A stretch of 64,000 nucleotides of DNA from Hyphomicrobiales bacterium (GTDB lineage: Bacteria; Pseudomonadota; Alphaproteobacteria; Rhizobiales; Xanthobacteraceae), in NCBI GenBank assembly GCA_009377695.1, contig WHTP01000010.1, positions 1 through 64,000 on the forward strand, written 5' to 3'. The translations under genes were made by a program, and so were the position numbers. Of the stretch, positions 31,487-39,667 are shown one piece after another. Every line of letters begins with the position of its first letter. Within the stretch, counting starts at the first letter, position 1. Under the pieces are notes generated by a model that saw only the letters and a program-made list of their open reading frames with translations, had not been told where the DNA came from and did no database searches.

Positions 31487-32470
31487 TCACTTCGCCTTAA
31501 TGCCCGCTGCCTTGATCACTTTCGCCCACCGCTCGCCTTCGGTGCGCATGACGCCTGCGAAGTCCTTGGGTGTACCGCCGATCGGGTCGAGGCCGAGCCC
31601 GACGAGTTTCTCCTTCACCTCAGGTACCGCCATGATCTCGTTGATCTGCTTGTTGAGCAGCGCGACGATCTCCTTTGACGTTCCCGCCGGTGCCAGTGCG
31701 CCGACCCAGCCGTCGCCGTCCATGCCCGGGAAGCCGGCTTCTGCGATGGTTGGCACCTCCGGCAGCGACGACGCCCTTTTCTTGCTGAGGATGGCAAGGA
31801 CACGCAGCTTGCCGTCTTGTGCCTGCGGCGCCGCCGTCGTCGTCGAGGCAAAGCAGATCGGTGTGTGACCCGAGATCGTTGCGGTGATCGCGGGGCCGCT
31901 GCCGGGATAGGGCACGTGCACGATGTCGAGATTGTGGGCGACGCGGAACTGCTCGCCGAGCAGATGCGACGGCGTGCCGAGGCCGGGCGACGCATAGCTG
32001 TATTTGCCCGGGCTGGCCTTGATGACCTCGATCAGCTCCTTGACGCTCTTCGCAGGCACCGACGGGTGCACTGAGAACGCGGACGAGAAGCCGACCGCGA
32101 GCGCGATCGGGTCGAAATCCTTATACGGGTCGAACGCAACCTTCTCGAACAGCGACGGGTTGATGACGAGATTGTTGACAGTGACCAGGATGGTGTAGCC
32201 GTCGGGTGCAGCCTTGGCGGCCTGCGCGGTGCCGATGTTGCTTGAGGCGCCAACCACGTTCTCGACCACGAAATTCCGGCCAAGGGTCTCCGATAGCCGT
32301 TGCGCAATGATTCGCGCAGGAAGATCGGTCGGGCCGCCAGGCCCGAACGGCACGATCATGCGCACCGGCCGCGTCGGATAGGATTGCGCCCAGGCTTTCG
32401 ACAGGCCCGCCGCCGCGGGGGTCGCAAGTGCGGCCGCCGCCGAAAGCTTCAGGAATTGACGTCGTTTCAT
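31487..32470 (-). CDS. Bug-family tripartite tricarboxylate transporter receptor (TctC-like)
   Basis: A 327-residue periplasmic binding protein. A Tat-type signal (MKRRQFLKLSAAAA) ends near AWAQ; the Bug landmarks VRMIVPFGPGGPTD, ENVVGASSNIGT and APDGYTIL follow, and the end is IKAAGIKAK. Bug receptors bind carboxylates or other small organic acids. No tctA/tctB membrane genes are nearby, as is usual for these orphan receptors. The ATG at 32470 is preceded by AGGTGAG. It is divergent from a RidA gene, so both may serve one catabolic route. Confidence 0.9.
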   Translation of the reverse strand: MKRRQFLKLSAAAALATPAAAGLSKAWAQSYPTRPVRMIVPFGPGGPTDLPARIIAQRLSETLGRNFVVENVVGASSNIGTAQAAKAAPDGYTILVTVNNLVINPSLFEKVAFDPYKDFDPIALAVGFSSAFSVHPSVPAKSVKELIEVIKASPGKYSYASPGLGTPSHLLGEQFRVAHNLDIVHVPYPGSGPAITATISGHTPICFASTTTAAPQAQDGKLRVLAILSKKRASSLPEVPTIAEAGFPGMDGDGWVGALAPAGTSKEIVALLNKQINEIMAVPEVKEKLVGLGLDPIGGTPKDFAGVMRTEGERWAKVIKAAGIKAK

Positions 32471-32575
32471 GACACTCACCTTTGTAGGACCCCCGCTTTT
32501 GCAAATCCGGCTGCCCAATATACAACGCCGCCAGGATATAGACTGCACACCTTATTGGCACAGACGGAGGATAAA

Positions 32576-32926
32576 TTGGCCATTCAGCGTTTCGAAACCG
32601 GCGCCCGCCTCAGCAAGCTGGTCGTGCACGGTGACACAGTCTATTTGGCGGGGCTCACCGCGGATAAGACCACTGGGCAAAGCGTCGCGGCACAGACGCA
32701 GGAAATCCTCGACGCGGTCGATGCGCTCTTGGCCAAGGCCGGCACCGACAAGTCGAAGCTCGTGCAAGCGACGATCTGGCTGCAGGACATCCGCACCGTC
32801 GACGAGATGAACAAGGTGTGGGACGCGTGGATGCCGCAGGGCTGCGCACCGGCACGCGCCTGCATCGAAGCGCGGCTGCAGTCGCCGGCGAAGATGGTCG
32901 AGATCCGGGTGACGGCGGCGAAGTAG
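32576..32926 (+). CDS. RidA family protein
   Basis: A 116-residue trimeric RidA/YjgF/UK114-type protein. Typical parts are the VVHGDTVYLAGLTAD opening, the AQTQEILDAVDALLAKAG helix and the closing ARACIEARLQSPAKMVEIRVTA (in part), with an arginine in the position that binds carboxylates (PARACIEA). Classic RidA proteins hydrolyse reactive enamine/imine intermediates; other subgroups sit in degradation pathways. The start is a TTG at 32576, chosen because GGAGG lies 6 bp upstream and the protein then has family length. It is divergent from the Bug receptor gene. Confidence 0.85.
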   Translation: MAIQRFETGARLSKLVVHGDTVYLAGLTADKTTGQSVAAQTQEILDAVDALLAKAGTDKSKLVQATIWLQDIRTVDEMNKVWDAWMPQGCAPARACIEARLQSPAKMVEIRVTAAK

Positions 32927-32954
32927 CGGTCGCACACAAGTCCGGTGTTCAGCC

Positions 32955-33060
32955 CTACCGGCGAAAGACCGCGCCATAGTGGTCCGGCGGAATCTCAACA
33001 ACCTCCACCAAATCCATCCCCGATGGGCGCACTGCGGCGACCGTGGCCTCAGGCGTCATC
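32955..33060 (-). pseudogene. Possible methyltransferase C-terminal remnant
   Basis: The last 34 codons of a minus-strand frame read MTPEATVAAVRPSGMDL..., then VVEIPPDHYGAVFRR, which resembles the C-terminal strand pair of class I SAM methyltransferases (a PPxHYG-type end). The rest of the frame (up to 33194) has no such character, and no full gene is present. The 32927-33306 interval otherwise holds only the leader of the PQQ dehydrogenase. Treat as a weak remnant. Confidence 0.25.
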
Positions 33061-33306
33061 CGTAGTTCGGTGGCTTGGCCTCTGGGTTCCCCTAGCACTG
33101 GGGTTTTCCATGTGTTGAGCCAGTAACGTGTCAGAGATGTAGAATTTTCATCTGCCTTCCCAAAACGGTCATTGCACTTTCGCGCGACCGTCATCGGATT
33201 GATGAATTGTATTGGCTCGCAGCCTGTGATGCGAGCTTCATCGATTCACCGTTCGACATGAAAGCGGTTGTCGCTGGGCGTCACAAAACACTCTGGGAGG
33301 AGTCAG

Positions 33307-35073
33307 ATGCTACGTAGGTCCATGACATGGATGATGACGTGGATGATGGCGGTTATGGCTTTGGCGCTGTGGCCCTTTAGTTCGCTCGCAGAGCAACCGT
33401 TGGTGAAGCGGTTCACGCCGATCACTGACCACATCGCTCAGAATCCAAATCCCAATGATTGGCTGATGTGGCGGCGCACTTACAACAGCTGGGGTTACAG
33501 TCCGCTCAAACAAATCAACAAGGATAACGTCAGGCAGCTGCAACTCGCATGGGCGTGGACGCAGGAGCCCGGCAATCAGGAAGCCGCGCCGCTTGTTCGC
33601 GACGGCATCATGTACCTGTCCCAGTCCAACAACGTTGTGCATGCACTCGATGCTACCAACGGAAACCTGATTTGGGAGTATCGGCATCCGCAGCCGAATT
33701 TGAAGGGCAGCTACGTGCGGAGGCAGTTGACCCGTGCGCGGAACAGCATCGCTCTCTATGGCGATCGGGTTTTCCTGGCCACTGGCGACGCGCGGCTCGT
33801 CGCGTTGGACGCCCGCACGGGAAAGATCATCTGGAACGTCCAGGTCGCCGACTACAATGTCGGTTTCAACTATACGGCGGGCCCACTGGTGGTTCGGGGC
33901 AAAGTCATCGCCGGCATTTCCGGATGCACCACGCCTGATACCGGCGGCGGCTGCTTCCTCACCGCGCATGACGCCGACACCGGCAAGGAACTCTGGCGCA
34001 CTTACACGATTGCACGCTCAAGCGATCCTGCCGATGCCACCTGGAACGGCATCCCCGAACATCAACGCAAGGGTGGCTCGTTGTGGGGAACTGGCAGCTA
34101 TGACCCTGAGCTCAATCTGATCTTCTGGGGCACCGCGCCGCCGATCCCGCACTCGGAGCTTGCACGAGGAACGGGACCCGGAGCGCACCTCTACACAAAT
34201 TCGACGCTCGCCATCGATCCCGATACCGGCAAGATTGTCTGGCACTTCCAACACTTGCCGGGCGACAACTGGAATCTGGATCATGCGTTTGAACGCGTCC
34301 TTGTCGATGTCGAAAGGGGAGGTGAAGTAAGACCGGTTCTGTTAACCGCCGGCAAGACCGCCATCGTGTGGGCGCTCGATCGCAAGACTGGAAAGTACCT
34401 GTGGCACCGGGAGACCGCGTACCAGAACGTCATCTCCAAGATCAACCCCGAGACCGGTAAGGTGACATTGAATCGTGACGTCGTGCCAACCAAACTCGGC
34501 CAGGACCTGTTCGTCTGCCCTTCACTCTATGGCGGGCGAATTTGGCAAGCGAGCGCTTACAGTCCCGACGTCAAAGCAATCGTGATGCCGCTCGCAAACA
34601 TGTGCAACGAGTACAAGGTTGTCGAGCAACCACCGACGCCAGGTGAGGACTATGGACGAGGGCGCTTCACGCCGCGCCATGCACCGAATAACAACGGCAT
34701 GGTTGGCCGTGTTGAAGCCATTGATGTAACAACCGGGAAGCCTCTCTGGAAACACGAGCGTCGCGCGATCATCAGCGGTAGCCTTCTTACCACCGGCGGC
34801 GGTCTCGTGATTGGCGGCGATGGAAATCGTCGCGCATTCGCGCTCGACGCCCAAACCGGCTCAGTGCTGTGGGAGCTTCCGCTGAACTCATCCATCGGAG
34901 GTTTTCCGATGACCTACATGGTCGATGGGACGCAATATCTCGCGATCCCGACCGGGTCCAGCATCTTGCCACAGTTTTCCGCGCCTCTCACGCCCGAGAG
35001 CATTGCTCCGGCCGATCGCAAGCGGGGCAACGGGTCGATGCTGCTGGTCTTCAAACTGCCGCCGGCCGAATAG
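33307..35073 (+). CDS. PQQ-dependent dehydrogenase (methanol/ethanol family, eight-bladed propeller)
   Basis: A 588-residue periplasmic quinoprotein. A signal peptide (about 1-28, ending SLAEQ) precedes WLMWRRTYNSWGYSPL, repeated tryptophan-docking motifs (for example LDATNGNLIWEY, LDARTGKIIWNV, AIDPDTGKIVWHF), and a GCTTPDTGGGCF loop. At the usual catalytic site WDxD the sequence is WNLD (N323, D325), so the base Asp is Asn while the Asp linked to lanthanide use is kept. No cytochrome c domain is fused. ATG 33307 has GGGAGG 6 bp upstream. The substrate is unknown. Confidence 0.88.
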   Translation: MLRRSMTWMMTWMMAVMALALWPFSSLAEQPLVKRFTPITDHIAQNPNPNDWLMWRRTYNSWGYSPLKQINKDNVRQLQLAWAWTQEPGNQEAAPLVRDGIMYLSQSNNVVHALDATNGNLIWEYRHPQPNLKGSYVRRQLTRARNSIALYGDRVFLATGDARLVALDARTGKIIWNVQVADYNVGFNYTAGPLVVRGKVIAGISGCTTPDTGGGCFLTAHDADTGKELWRTYTIARSSDPADATWNGIPEHQRKGGSLWGTGSYDPELNLIFWGTAPPIPHSELARGTGPGAHLYTNSTLAIDPDTGKIVWHFQHLPGDNWNLDHAFERVLVDVERGGEVRPVLLTAGKTAIVWALDRKTGKYLWHRETAYQNVISKINPETGKVTLNRDVVPTKLGQDLFVCPSLYGGRIWQASAYSPDVKAIVMPLANMCNEYKVVEQPPTPGEDYGRGRFTPRHAPNNNGMVGRVEAIDVTTGKPLWKHERRAIISGSLLTTGGGLVIGGDGNRRAFALDAQTGSVLWELPLNSSIGGFPMTYMVDGTQYLAIPTGSSILPQFSAPLTPESIAPADRKRGNGSMLLVFKLPPAE

Positions 35074-35160
35074 GCGTCAGCTTACACCGGCGTGTGGGTG
35101 ACCATTGCGCCGATCTGCTTACCAATCCGACCGCCGAATTTGCGGTCGGGCTCGCGATGC

Positions 35161-35199
35161 CGAGTTGAGTGCTTGCTAGGCGAGTTGAGTGCTTGCTAA
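35161..35199. repeat. Tandem 20 bp duplication
   Basis: CGAGTTGAGTGCTTGCTA occurs at 35161 and again at 35181. The second copy provides the TAG stop codon of the DUF4126 gene and the first repeats it just downstream. It probably arose by slippage. Confidence 0.75.
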
Positions 35200-35777
35200 T
35201 CGCTCGACCGGTGCGCACTTGGAAGCTTCCGTCGACGCAGGCGCATCGCAAGCCATAAGAATAAGATAACCAGGGCGAGGGCCACGAACGGCACCGCCAG
35301 GGCCAGCAGCGACACCAGGGCCGAGCCAACGAGCTCTGCCGTTGCGATGAACGGGTTGCCAAGGCCGCCGGTCAGGACGGTGGAGTTTGCCCTCACCATC
35401 GCCGTGATGCCTTGCGTGACGCCCGCCACGCCGCCCCCCGCAATGACGGCCGCCGTCCATTTCACCATCGGCGGCAGGTCGGTCATGACCGCCGCTGAAA
35501 CGACCGTTCCCGCGACGAATGCGCCAGGTGTCGCCAAGGTGTCGAGCAGGTTGTCGACACCGGGAACGTAATAGGCGACGACTTCGGCCAGTGCCGCCGT
35601 GCCGAGCATGAGCAGCGCTGCCGGCGTCCCGAGCCATGCGAAGCTGTCGTCCAATGGGAGATGCCCGGTATAAGCCGCGCCGCTGACGACCAGCAGCGGC
35701 AGGAACACCCGAAAGCCGGTCGCGGCCGCCAGCCCCATGCCGAGCACGACTGATAGTGCGAGATCGAAGTCCGACAT
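35196..35777 (-). CDS. DUF4126 membrane protein
   Basis: A 193-residue protein with about five hydrophobic helices. Characteristic features are LGMGLAAATGFRVFLPLL near the start, the long small-residue helix GTPAALLMLGTAALAEVVAYYVPGVDN (in part), and GGVAGVTQGITAMVRANST. This matches DUF4126, a widespread inner-membrane family without known function. The basic C-terminus (MRLRRRKLP) should be cytoplasmic. ATG 35777 is used; the frame is open nine codons further. It ends in a tandem duplication. Confidence 0.8.
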   Translation of the reverse strand: MSDFDLALSVVLGMGLAAATGFRVFLPLLVVSGAAYTGHLPLDDSFAWLGTPAALLMLGTAALAEVVAYYVPGVDNLLDTLATPGAFVAGTVVSAAVMTDLPPMVKWTAAVIAGGGVAGVTQGITAMVRANSTVLTGGLGNPFIATAELVGSALVSLLALAVPFVALALVILFLWLAMRLRRRKLPSAHRSSD

Positions 35778-35881
35778 GAAGCCCTCACGGCCGAGATCAT
35801 GCAAACTGGTCCGGAGCGCGCGTTATGGCCCAGTATCTCCAAATGGTGGTGGGCGTGCTCGGATTCCAGTTACTGATCCGG

Positions 35882-36307
35882 TCAGTCGATCACCGCCACC
35901 GCGTTAATTTCGACCAGGCAGCGCGGGTCAGTGGCAAGCCGCACGACCTGTACGGTCGTCGTCGCCGGCTTGGTATCGCGGAAGTATTCCGCCCAAACCC
36001 GATTGAGCGCGTCCTGGTCGGACAGGTCGGTGCAGAAGCGGTCGGCAGTCACCACGTCGGCAAAGGTCGCGCCCACGGCCTCGAGCCCGCGCTTCAGGTT
36101 CTCGAGCGCCGCGCGTGCCTGACCTTCCATGGTTGGCGGCATCGCATCGAACTCCTCCGGCCGATGCGGGTGGTGGTGATAGACCGGAGCCGCGGTGACG
36201 CCGGCAAGATACACCGTCGTGCCACCTCTGACCTTGATCGCCGGTGCGTATGGCATCCACATGTCCGGCGCATCAGGCCAATGGATGTGCTCGACGGTCT
36301 TTGCCAC
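35882..36307 (-). CDS. RidA family protein (second copy)
   Basis: A 141-residue RidA-like protein, longer than the copy at 32576. It contains GGTTVYLAGVTAAPVYHHHPH, an unusual histidine-rich insert, then EGQARAALENLKRGLEAVGATFADVV and the closing PRCLVEINAVAVID. The usual arginine is present in DPRCLVEI. The start is a GTG at 36307 with TAGGAGA 8 bp upstream; the longer frame is not conserved in style. It lies just downstream of the VOC dioxygenase-like gene on the same strand, 20 bp away, so the two are probably one operon in a catabolic route. Confidence 0.82.
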   Translation of the reverse strand: MAKTVEHIHWPDAPDMWMPYAPAIKVRGGTTVYLAGVTAAPVYHHHPHRPEEFDAMPPTMEGQARAALENLKRGLEAVGATFADVVTADRFCTDLSDQDALNRVWAEYFRDTKPATTTVQVVRLATDPRCLVEINAVAVID

Positions 36308-36327
36308 GTCTGGTCTCCTAACAGGAC

Positions 36328-37233
36328 CTACATCGCCCGCTGCGGCTGGTCGTCGAAATGCTCCGGCTCCATTGCCCATGATATGGCGTCGTGGCCCATG
36401 GAGTAATTGCGGGCGGTCTGTGCCGGATTGCGGTTGACCAGCGGGCGCAGGAACATCGGATGGGTGAGGCTGCGCACCTCGTGCTCGATCGTGAACAGGT
36501 GCTTGCCGCTGTCGAGATCGACGATGTCGCGGAAGCGGTATTGGTACTGGTTGTCCTCGCGGTTGACGAGCTTGCGCTCGTTCAACCGGCGATGCGGTCC
36601 TGAAAAATCTGCGACGTAGATCTGGATATGATGCTCGTCGAAGTCGGGCAGCGGGCGGTCGGTCTCGCGGAACAGGAGATGCTGGTCCTTGCCGACACTG
36701 ACGCGCGCGACGGTGCCGTCCCCGTTCTTAACCTCCGCGGGCGTGCCGATCATCTCGCGATAGAACTTCGCGACGCCGTTCGCGGTGCCGGTCGGCACAT
36801 CGAACTCGACGTATGGAAAGCCAAGCGCCACGCGCCCAAACCGCGCTGCGTCGGGCTCATAGCAGCGCATGCGGTTGCCCCAGGGACAGGTCACTTCGAT
36901 ATGATCGTTATGCTCGGCGAACGCAAAGCGCGTGCCGTCGAGCCGCTTGCGCACGCTCGCAAGCCGCTCCAGCAAAGCTTCGCGCCCTTCCATCACGATG
37001 CCGGTGTGGCCGCGCAGCACCTGCGGATTGCCGGTCGGCAGGTGGAACTGGCTGCGCCCGACATTGATCCACATATTATTATCGGCAACGTTGAGATAGG
37101 GGTCGCGCGTGAGCCCGAGCCCGACCACATAGAACAGGTTCGCGATCCGCTGGTCCGGGATCTGCACGTTGACGTGCTCGAGATGGACTGAATTGCCGAG
37201 ATCTTCAGCCGCGCGGTCGTAAGTCTGCTGCAT
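36328..37233 (-). CDS. VOC superfamily protein, extradiol-dioxygenase-like
   Basis: A 301-residue protein with two vicinal-oxygen-chelate modules. Landmarks are VHLEHVNVQIPD with a likely metal His near 20, LPTGNPQVLRGHTGIVM, and the second module PYVEFDVPTGTANGVAKFY, ending with DEHHIQIYVADF. The size and two-module form fit ring-cleaving dioxygenases or glyoxalase-like enzymes, but the full His-His-Glu metal site cannot be assigned with certainty. ATG 37233 was chosen; the longer frame reads through a Bug remnant. It precedes the RidA gene in the same operon. Confidence 0.7.
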   Translation of the reverse strand: MQQTYDRAAEDLGNSVHLEHVNVQIPDQRIANLFYVVGLGLTRDPYLNVADNNMWINVGRSQFHLPTGNPQVLRGHTGIVMEGREALLERLASVRKRLDGTRFAFAEHNDHIEVTCPWGNRMRCYEPDAARFGRVALGFPYVEFDVPTGTANGVAKFYREMIGTPAEVKNGDGTVARVSVGKDQHLLFRETDRPLPDFDEHHIQIYVADFSGPHRRLNERKLVNREDNQYQYRFRDIVDLDSGKHLFTIEHEVRSLTHPMFLRPLVNRNPAQTARNYSMGHDAISWAMEPEHFDDQPQRAM

Positions 37234-37238
37234 GTTGA

Positions 37239-37345
37239 TTACCCCGCTTTGATTCCCGCCGCCTTGATGATGGGCCACCACTCTCGATCTCGGTCTTGTG
37301 GAACGCGCCGCGGGAAGATGTCTTGGCCGGCATCGATCAGCCCGA
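37239..37345 (-). pseudogene. Bug receptor (TctC-like) C-terminal remnant
   Basis: Read on the minus strand, about 35 codons give DAGQDIFPRRVPQDRDREWW, then PIIKAAGIKAG and a TAA stop. This is the normal end of Bug receptors (a FPRE-type stretch, then KWWPIIKxxxIKA) with roughly ten codons missing inside. Nothing of the rest of the gene remains; upstream it meets a family C palindrome fragment at 37343. It shows that a receptor gene once stood ahead of the VOC-RidA pair. Confidence 0.7.
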
Positions 37346-37365
37346 CTTCTGGACCGCCACACTGG
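37343..37365. repeat. Family C palindrome, right-arm fragment
   Basis: CGACTTCTGGACC followed by GCCACACTGG matches the family C right arm (ACTTCTGAACC then GCCACACTAG) with two or three changes. No left arm is seen. It lies exactly where the Bug remnant stops, so the element may mark the deletion point. Confidence 0.55.
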
Positions 37366-37443
37366 AGACCGTGCGGAAGTGTAGCTTATATTCGGCTATC
37401 TCTGCAGCATGTTCCAGCGGAACCGAACAGGACACGCCTGCCC

Positions 37444-39120
37444 ATGAAGAAGACCGCCCGTTCCAAGACCCGATCCGCGAAGGCCGGCAAGGGCTCCCGC
37501 AACGCAAAGGCCCGGAATGCGAAAGCCCGGAGTGCCAAACCGCATGCACGCGCGCTCGTGGCCGAGGCGCCGGCCGCCAAACGCGGGCGCGACCGGCGCT
37601 CCGCCGAGGACAGTCTTGCCGAACTCGAGCGGCGGCTGCGCGAGATCAACGATCTAGGTGCAGTCGGCTCGGTGCTGGGGTGGGACGAAGCCACCTACAT
37701 GCCGAAGGGCGGCGCGATCGCGCGGGGCCGCCAGAGCGCGATGGTGTCGCGCATGCGGCACGAGCGCTCGATCGCTCCCGCGCTCGGCCGGCTGATCGAC
37801 GGGCTCTCATCTTATGCCGACAGCCTACCGGCCGATTCCGACGGTGCTGCGCTGATCCGTGTCGCGCGGCGCGACTTCGAGAAAGCGATCAAGGTGCCGG
37901 CCGAGTGGGTCGAACGGTCGAACCAGCACGGCTCCGCTTCGTACGATGCCTGGACGCGGGCGCGACCCTCCAACGACTTCGCGGCGATGCGGCCCTATCT
38001 CGAAAAGACGCTCGAACTTACCCGCGAATATGCCGGCTTCTTCGCGCCTTACGACCGCATCACCGATCCGCTGATCGACGATGCCGATCCCGGCATGACC
38101 ACGGCGCTCATCCAGAAGCTATTTGCGGAGTTGCGGCGCGAGCTGGTGCCGATCGTGCGCGCTATCACAGCGGAGCCGGCGGCCGACGACCGCTGCCTGC
38201 GCGGCGCCTTCGGGGAGCCCGCGCAGCTTGCGTTCAGCCTCGATGTCGCGTCGCATCTCGGCTACGACCTCGATCGCGGCCGCCTCGACAAGACGCATCA
38301 TCCGTTCTGCACAAGATTCGGCGCCGGCGATGTTCGCATCACCACGCGCGTGCGCGAGGACGATCTCGGCGACGCTCTGTTCTCGACCGTGCACGAAGCC
38401 GGCCACGCCATGTACGAGCAGGGCGTCAGTCCCACTCTCGACGGCACGCCGTTGGGATCTGGCATCTCCGCCGGCGCGCACGAGAGCCAGTCGCGGCTGT
38501 GGGAGAATGTGGTCGGTCGCGGCCGTTCGTTCTGGCAGCATTTCTATCCGGCGCTGCAGCGCGTATTCCCCGACCAGTTCAAAGGCGTGCCGCTCGACAC
38601 GTTCTATCGCGCGATCAACAAGGTCGAGCGCTCGCTGATCCGCACCGATGCCGACGAGGTGACCTATAATCTCCATGTCATGATGCGCTTCGATCTAGAG
38701 CTCGATCTGCTCGAAGGGCGGTTGCGCGTGGAGGACATTCCGGAGGCCTGGCGGGCGCGCATGACGGCCGATCTCGGCGTGGAGCCTCCGGACGACCGCA
38801 ACGGCTGCCTGCAGGATGTGCATTGGTATGGTGGCGGCATCGGCGGCGCATTCCAGGGCTACACCATCGGCAACATCCTCAGCGCGCAATTTTATGCTGC
38901 GGCGGTCAAAGCACATCCCGCCATTCCCTCCGAGATCGCAGCCGGCGAATTCCGCACGCTGCACCGCTGGCTCACCGAAAATCTCTACCGACACGGCCGC
39001 AAGTTCGCACCAAACGACCTGATCAAGCGCGCGACCGGCGAACCGATGAGCATGCGGCCTTATCTCGCTTACTTGCGCAACAAATACGGCGAGCTCTATC
39101 GGTTGCCCGCCGCGGCGTGA
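37444..39120 (+). CDS. Metallocarboxypeptidase, M32 family
   Basis: A 558-residue zinc carboxypeptidase. The catalytic HEAGH is at 317-321 (in STVHEAGHAMYEQG); the M32 motifs HESQSRLWEN and the later IRTDADEVTYNLHVMMRF are clear, as is DVHWYGGGIGGAFQGY. M32 enzymes remove C-terminal residues and are usually about 500 long. Here the first 45 or so residues are an added Lys/Arg/Ala-rich tail built on KAR and AKA repeats, like histone H1 tails. ATG 37444 is preceded by a poor Shine-Dalgarno. The tail is in the same codon style as the rest. Confidence 0.9.
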   Translation: MKKTARSKTRSAKAGKGSRNAKARNAKARSAKPHARALVAEAPAAKRGRDRRSAEDSLAELERRLREINDLGAVGSVLGWDEATYMPKGGAIARGRQSAMVSRMRHERSIAPALGRLIDGLSSYADSLPADSDGAALIRVARRDFEKAIKVPAEWVERSNQHGSASYDAWTRARPSNDFAAMRPYLEKTLELTREYAGFFAPYDRITDPLIDDADPGMTTALIQKLFAELRRELVPIVRAITAEPAADDRCLRGAFGEPAQLAFSLDVASHLGYDLDRGRLDKTHHPFCTRFGAGDVRITTRVREDDLGDALFSTVHEAGHAMYEQGVSPTLDGTPLGSGISAGAHESQSRLWENVVGRGRSFWQHFYPALQRVFPDQFKGVPLDTFYRAINKVERSLIRTDADEVTYNLHVMMRFDLELDLLEGRLRVEDIPEAWRARMTADLGVEPPDDRNGCLQDVHWYGGGIGGAFQGYTIGNILSAQFYAAAVKAHPAIPSEIAAGEFRTLHRWLTENLYRHGRKFAPNDLIKRATGEPMSMRPYLAYLRNKYGELYRLPAAA

Positions 39121-39667
39121 GTGATCTCGATCCGCGAGCGCGACCAGTTCAAGGAGGCGACCCGCACCATGCTGGTGATGGAGGGTGCGGGCGAAGCTAG
39201 CCATTGTCGTGGGCGGGGTTAAGCCCCGTATCGAACATGAATGTTGGGCGCCCGCAGTTTAACAGCCGCTTAGCCCAGTTCGCGCAACGCAACGACAGCG
39301 AAATGTCTCTTTCGCATCAAGTTTGAATCGACTGGCATTCCCGCCGTAAGAATTGCGATCGAAGACTCCAGCGCAAACGACTTCGCCACGACCGACCCGC
39401 GGCGCTTTCAGGCTGCACGTTCCGCGTCCGTCCGTTCTATTTGAAAAGTCATACAATCGTCGCGCCGAATTTTTTCATTTCTTAAGGTCAGCACGAGCTC
39501 ATTTTGATTTTCGATTGCGATCCAGCGTGAACGTTGAAACAACCGAATCGTCGTTGTCGCAATTGTCATCCTCGCTTCGCACACCAAAAGGGGATTCTCG
39601 CCAGGTGCATCATGGGAACAAATAGAATTTTATTTGCCTCTAACACTGCGCAATCGACGGCTTTCCC
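39121..39667. other. 547 bp gene-free region before the penicillin-binding protein
   Basis: The first 80 bp retain coding character (a frame reading ISIRERDQFKEATRTMLVME), which may be the remnant of a gene. A small hairpin, CGGGG-TTAAG-CCCCG, lies at 39214-39228. From about 39440 the sequence becomes AT-rich and probably holds the promoter and leader of the next gene. None of the CTAG or REP repeats is present. Confidence 0.4.
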
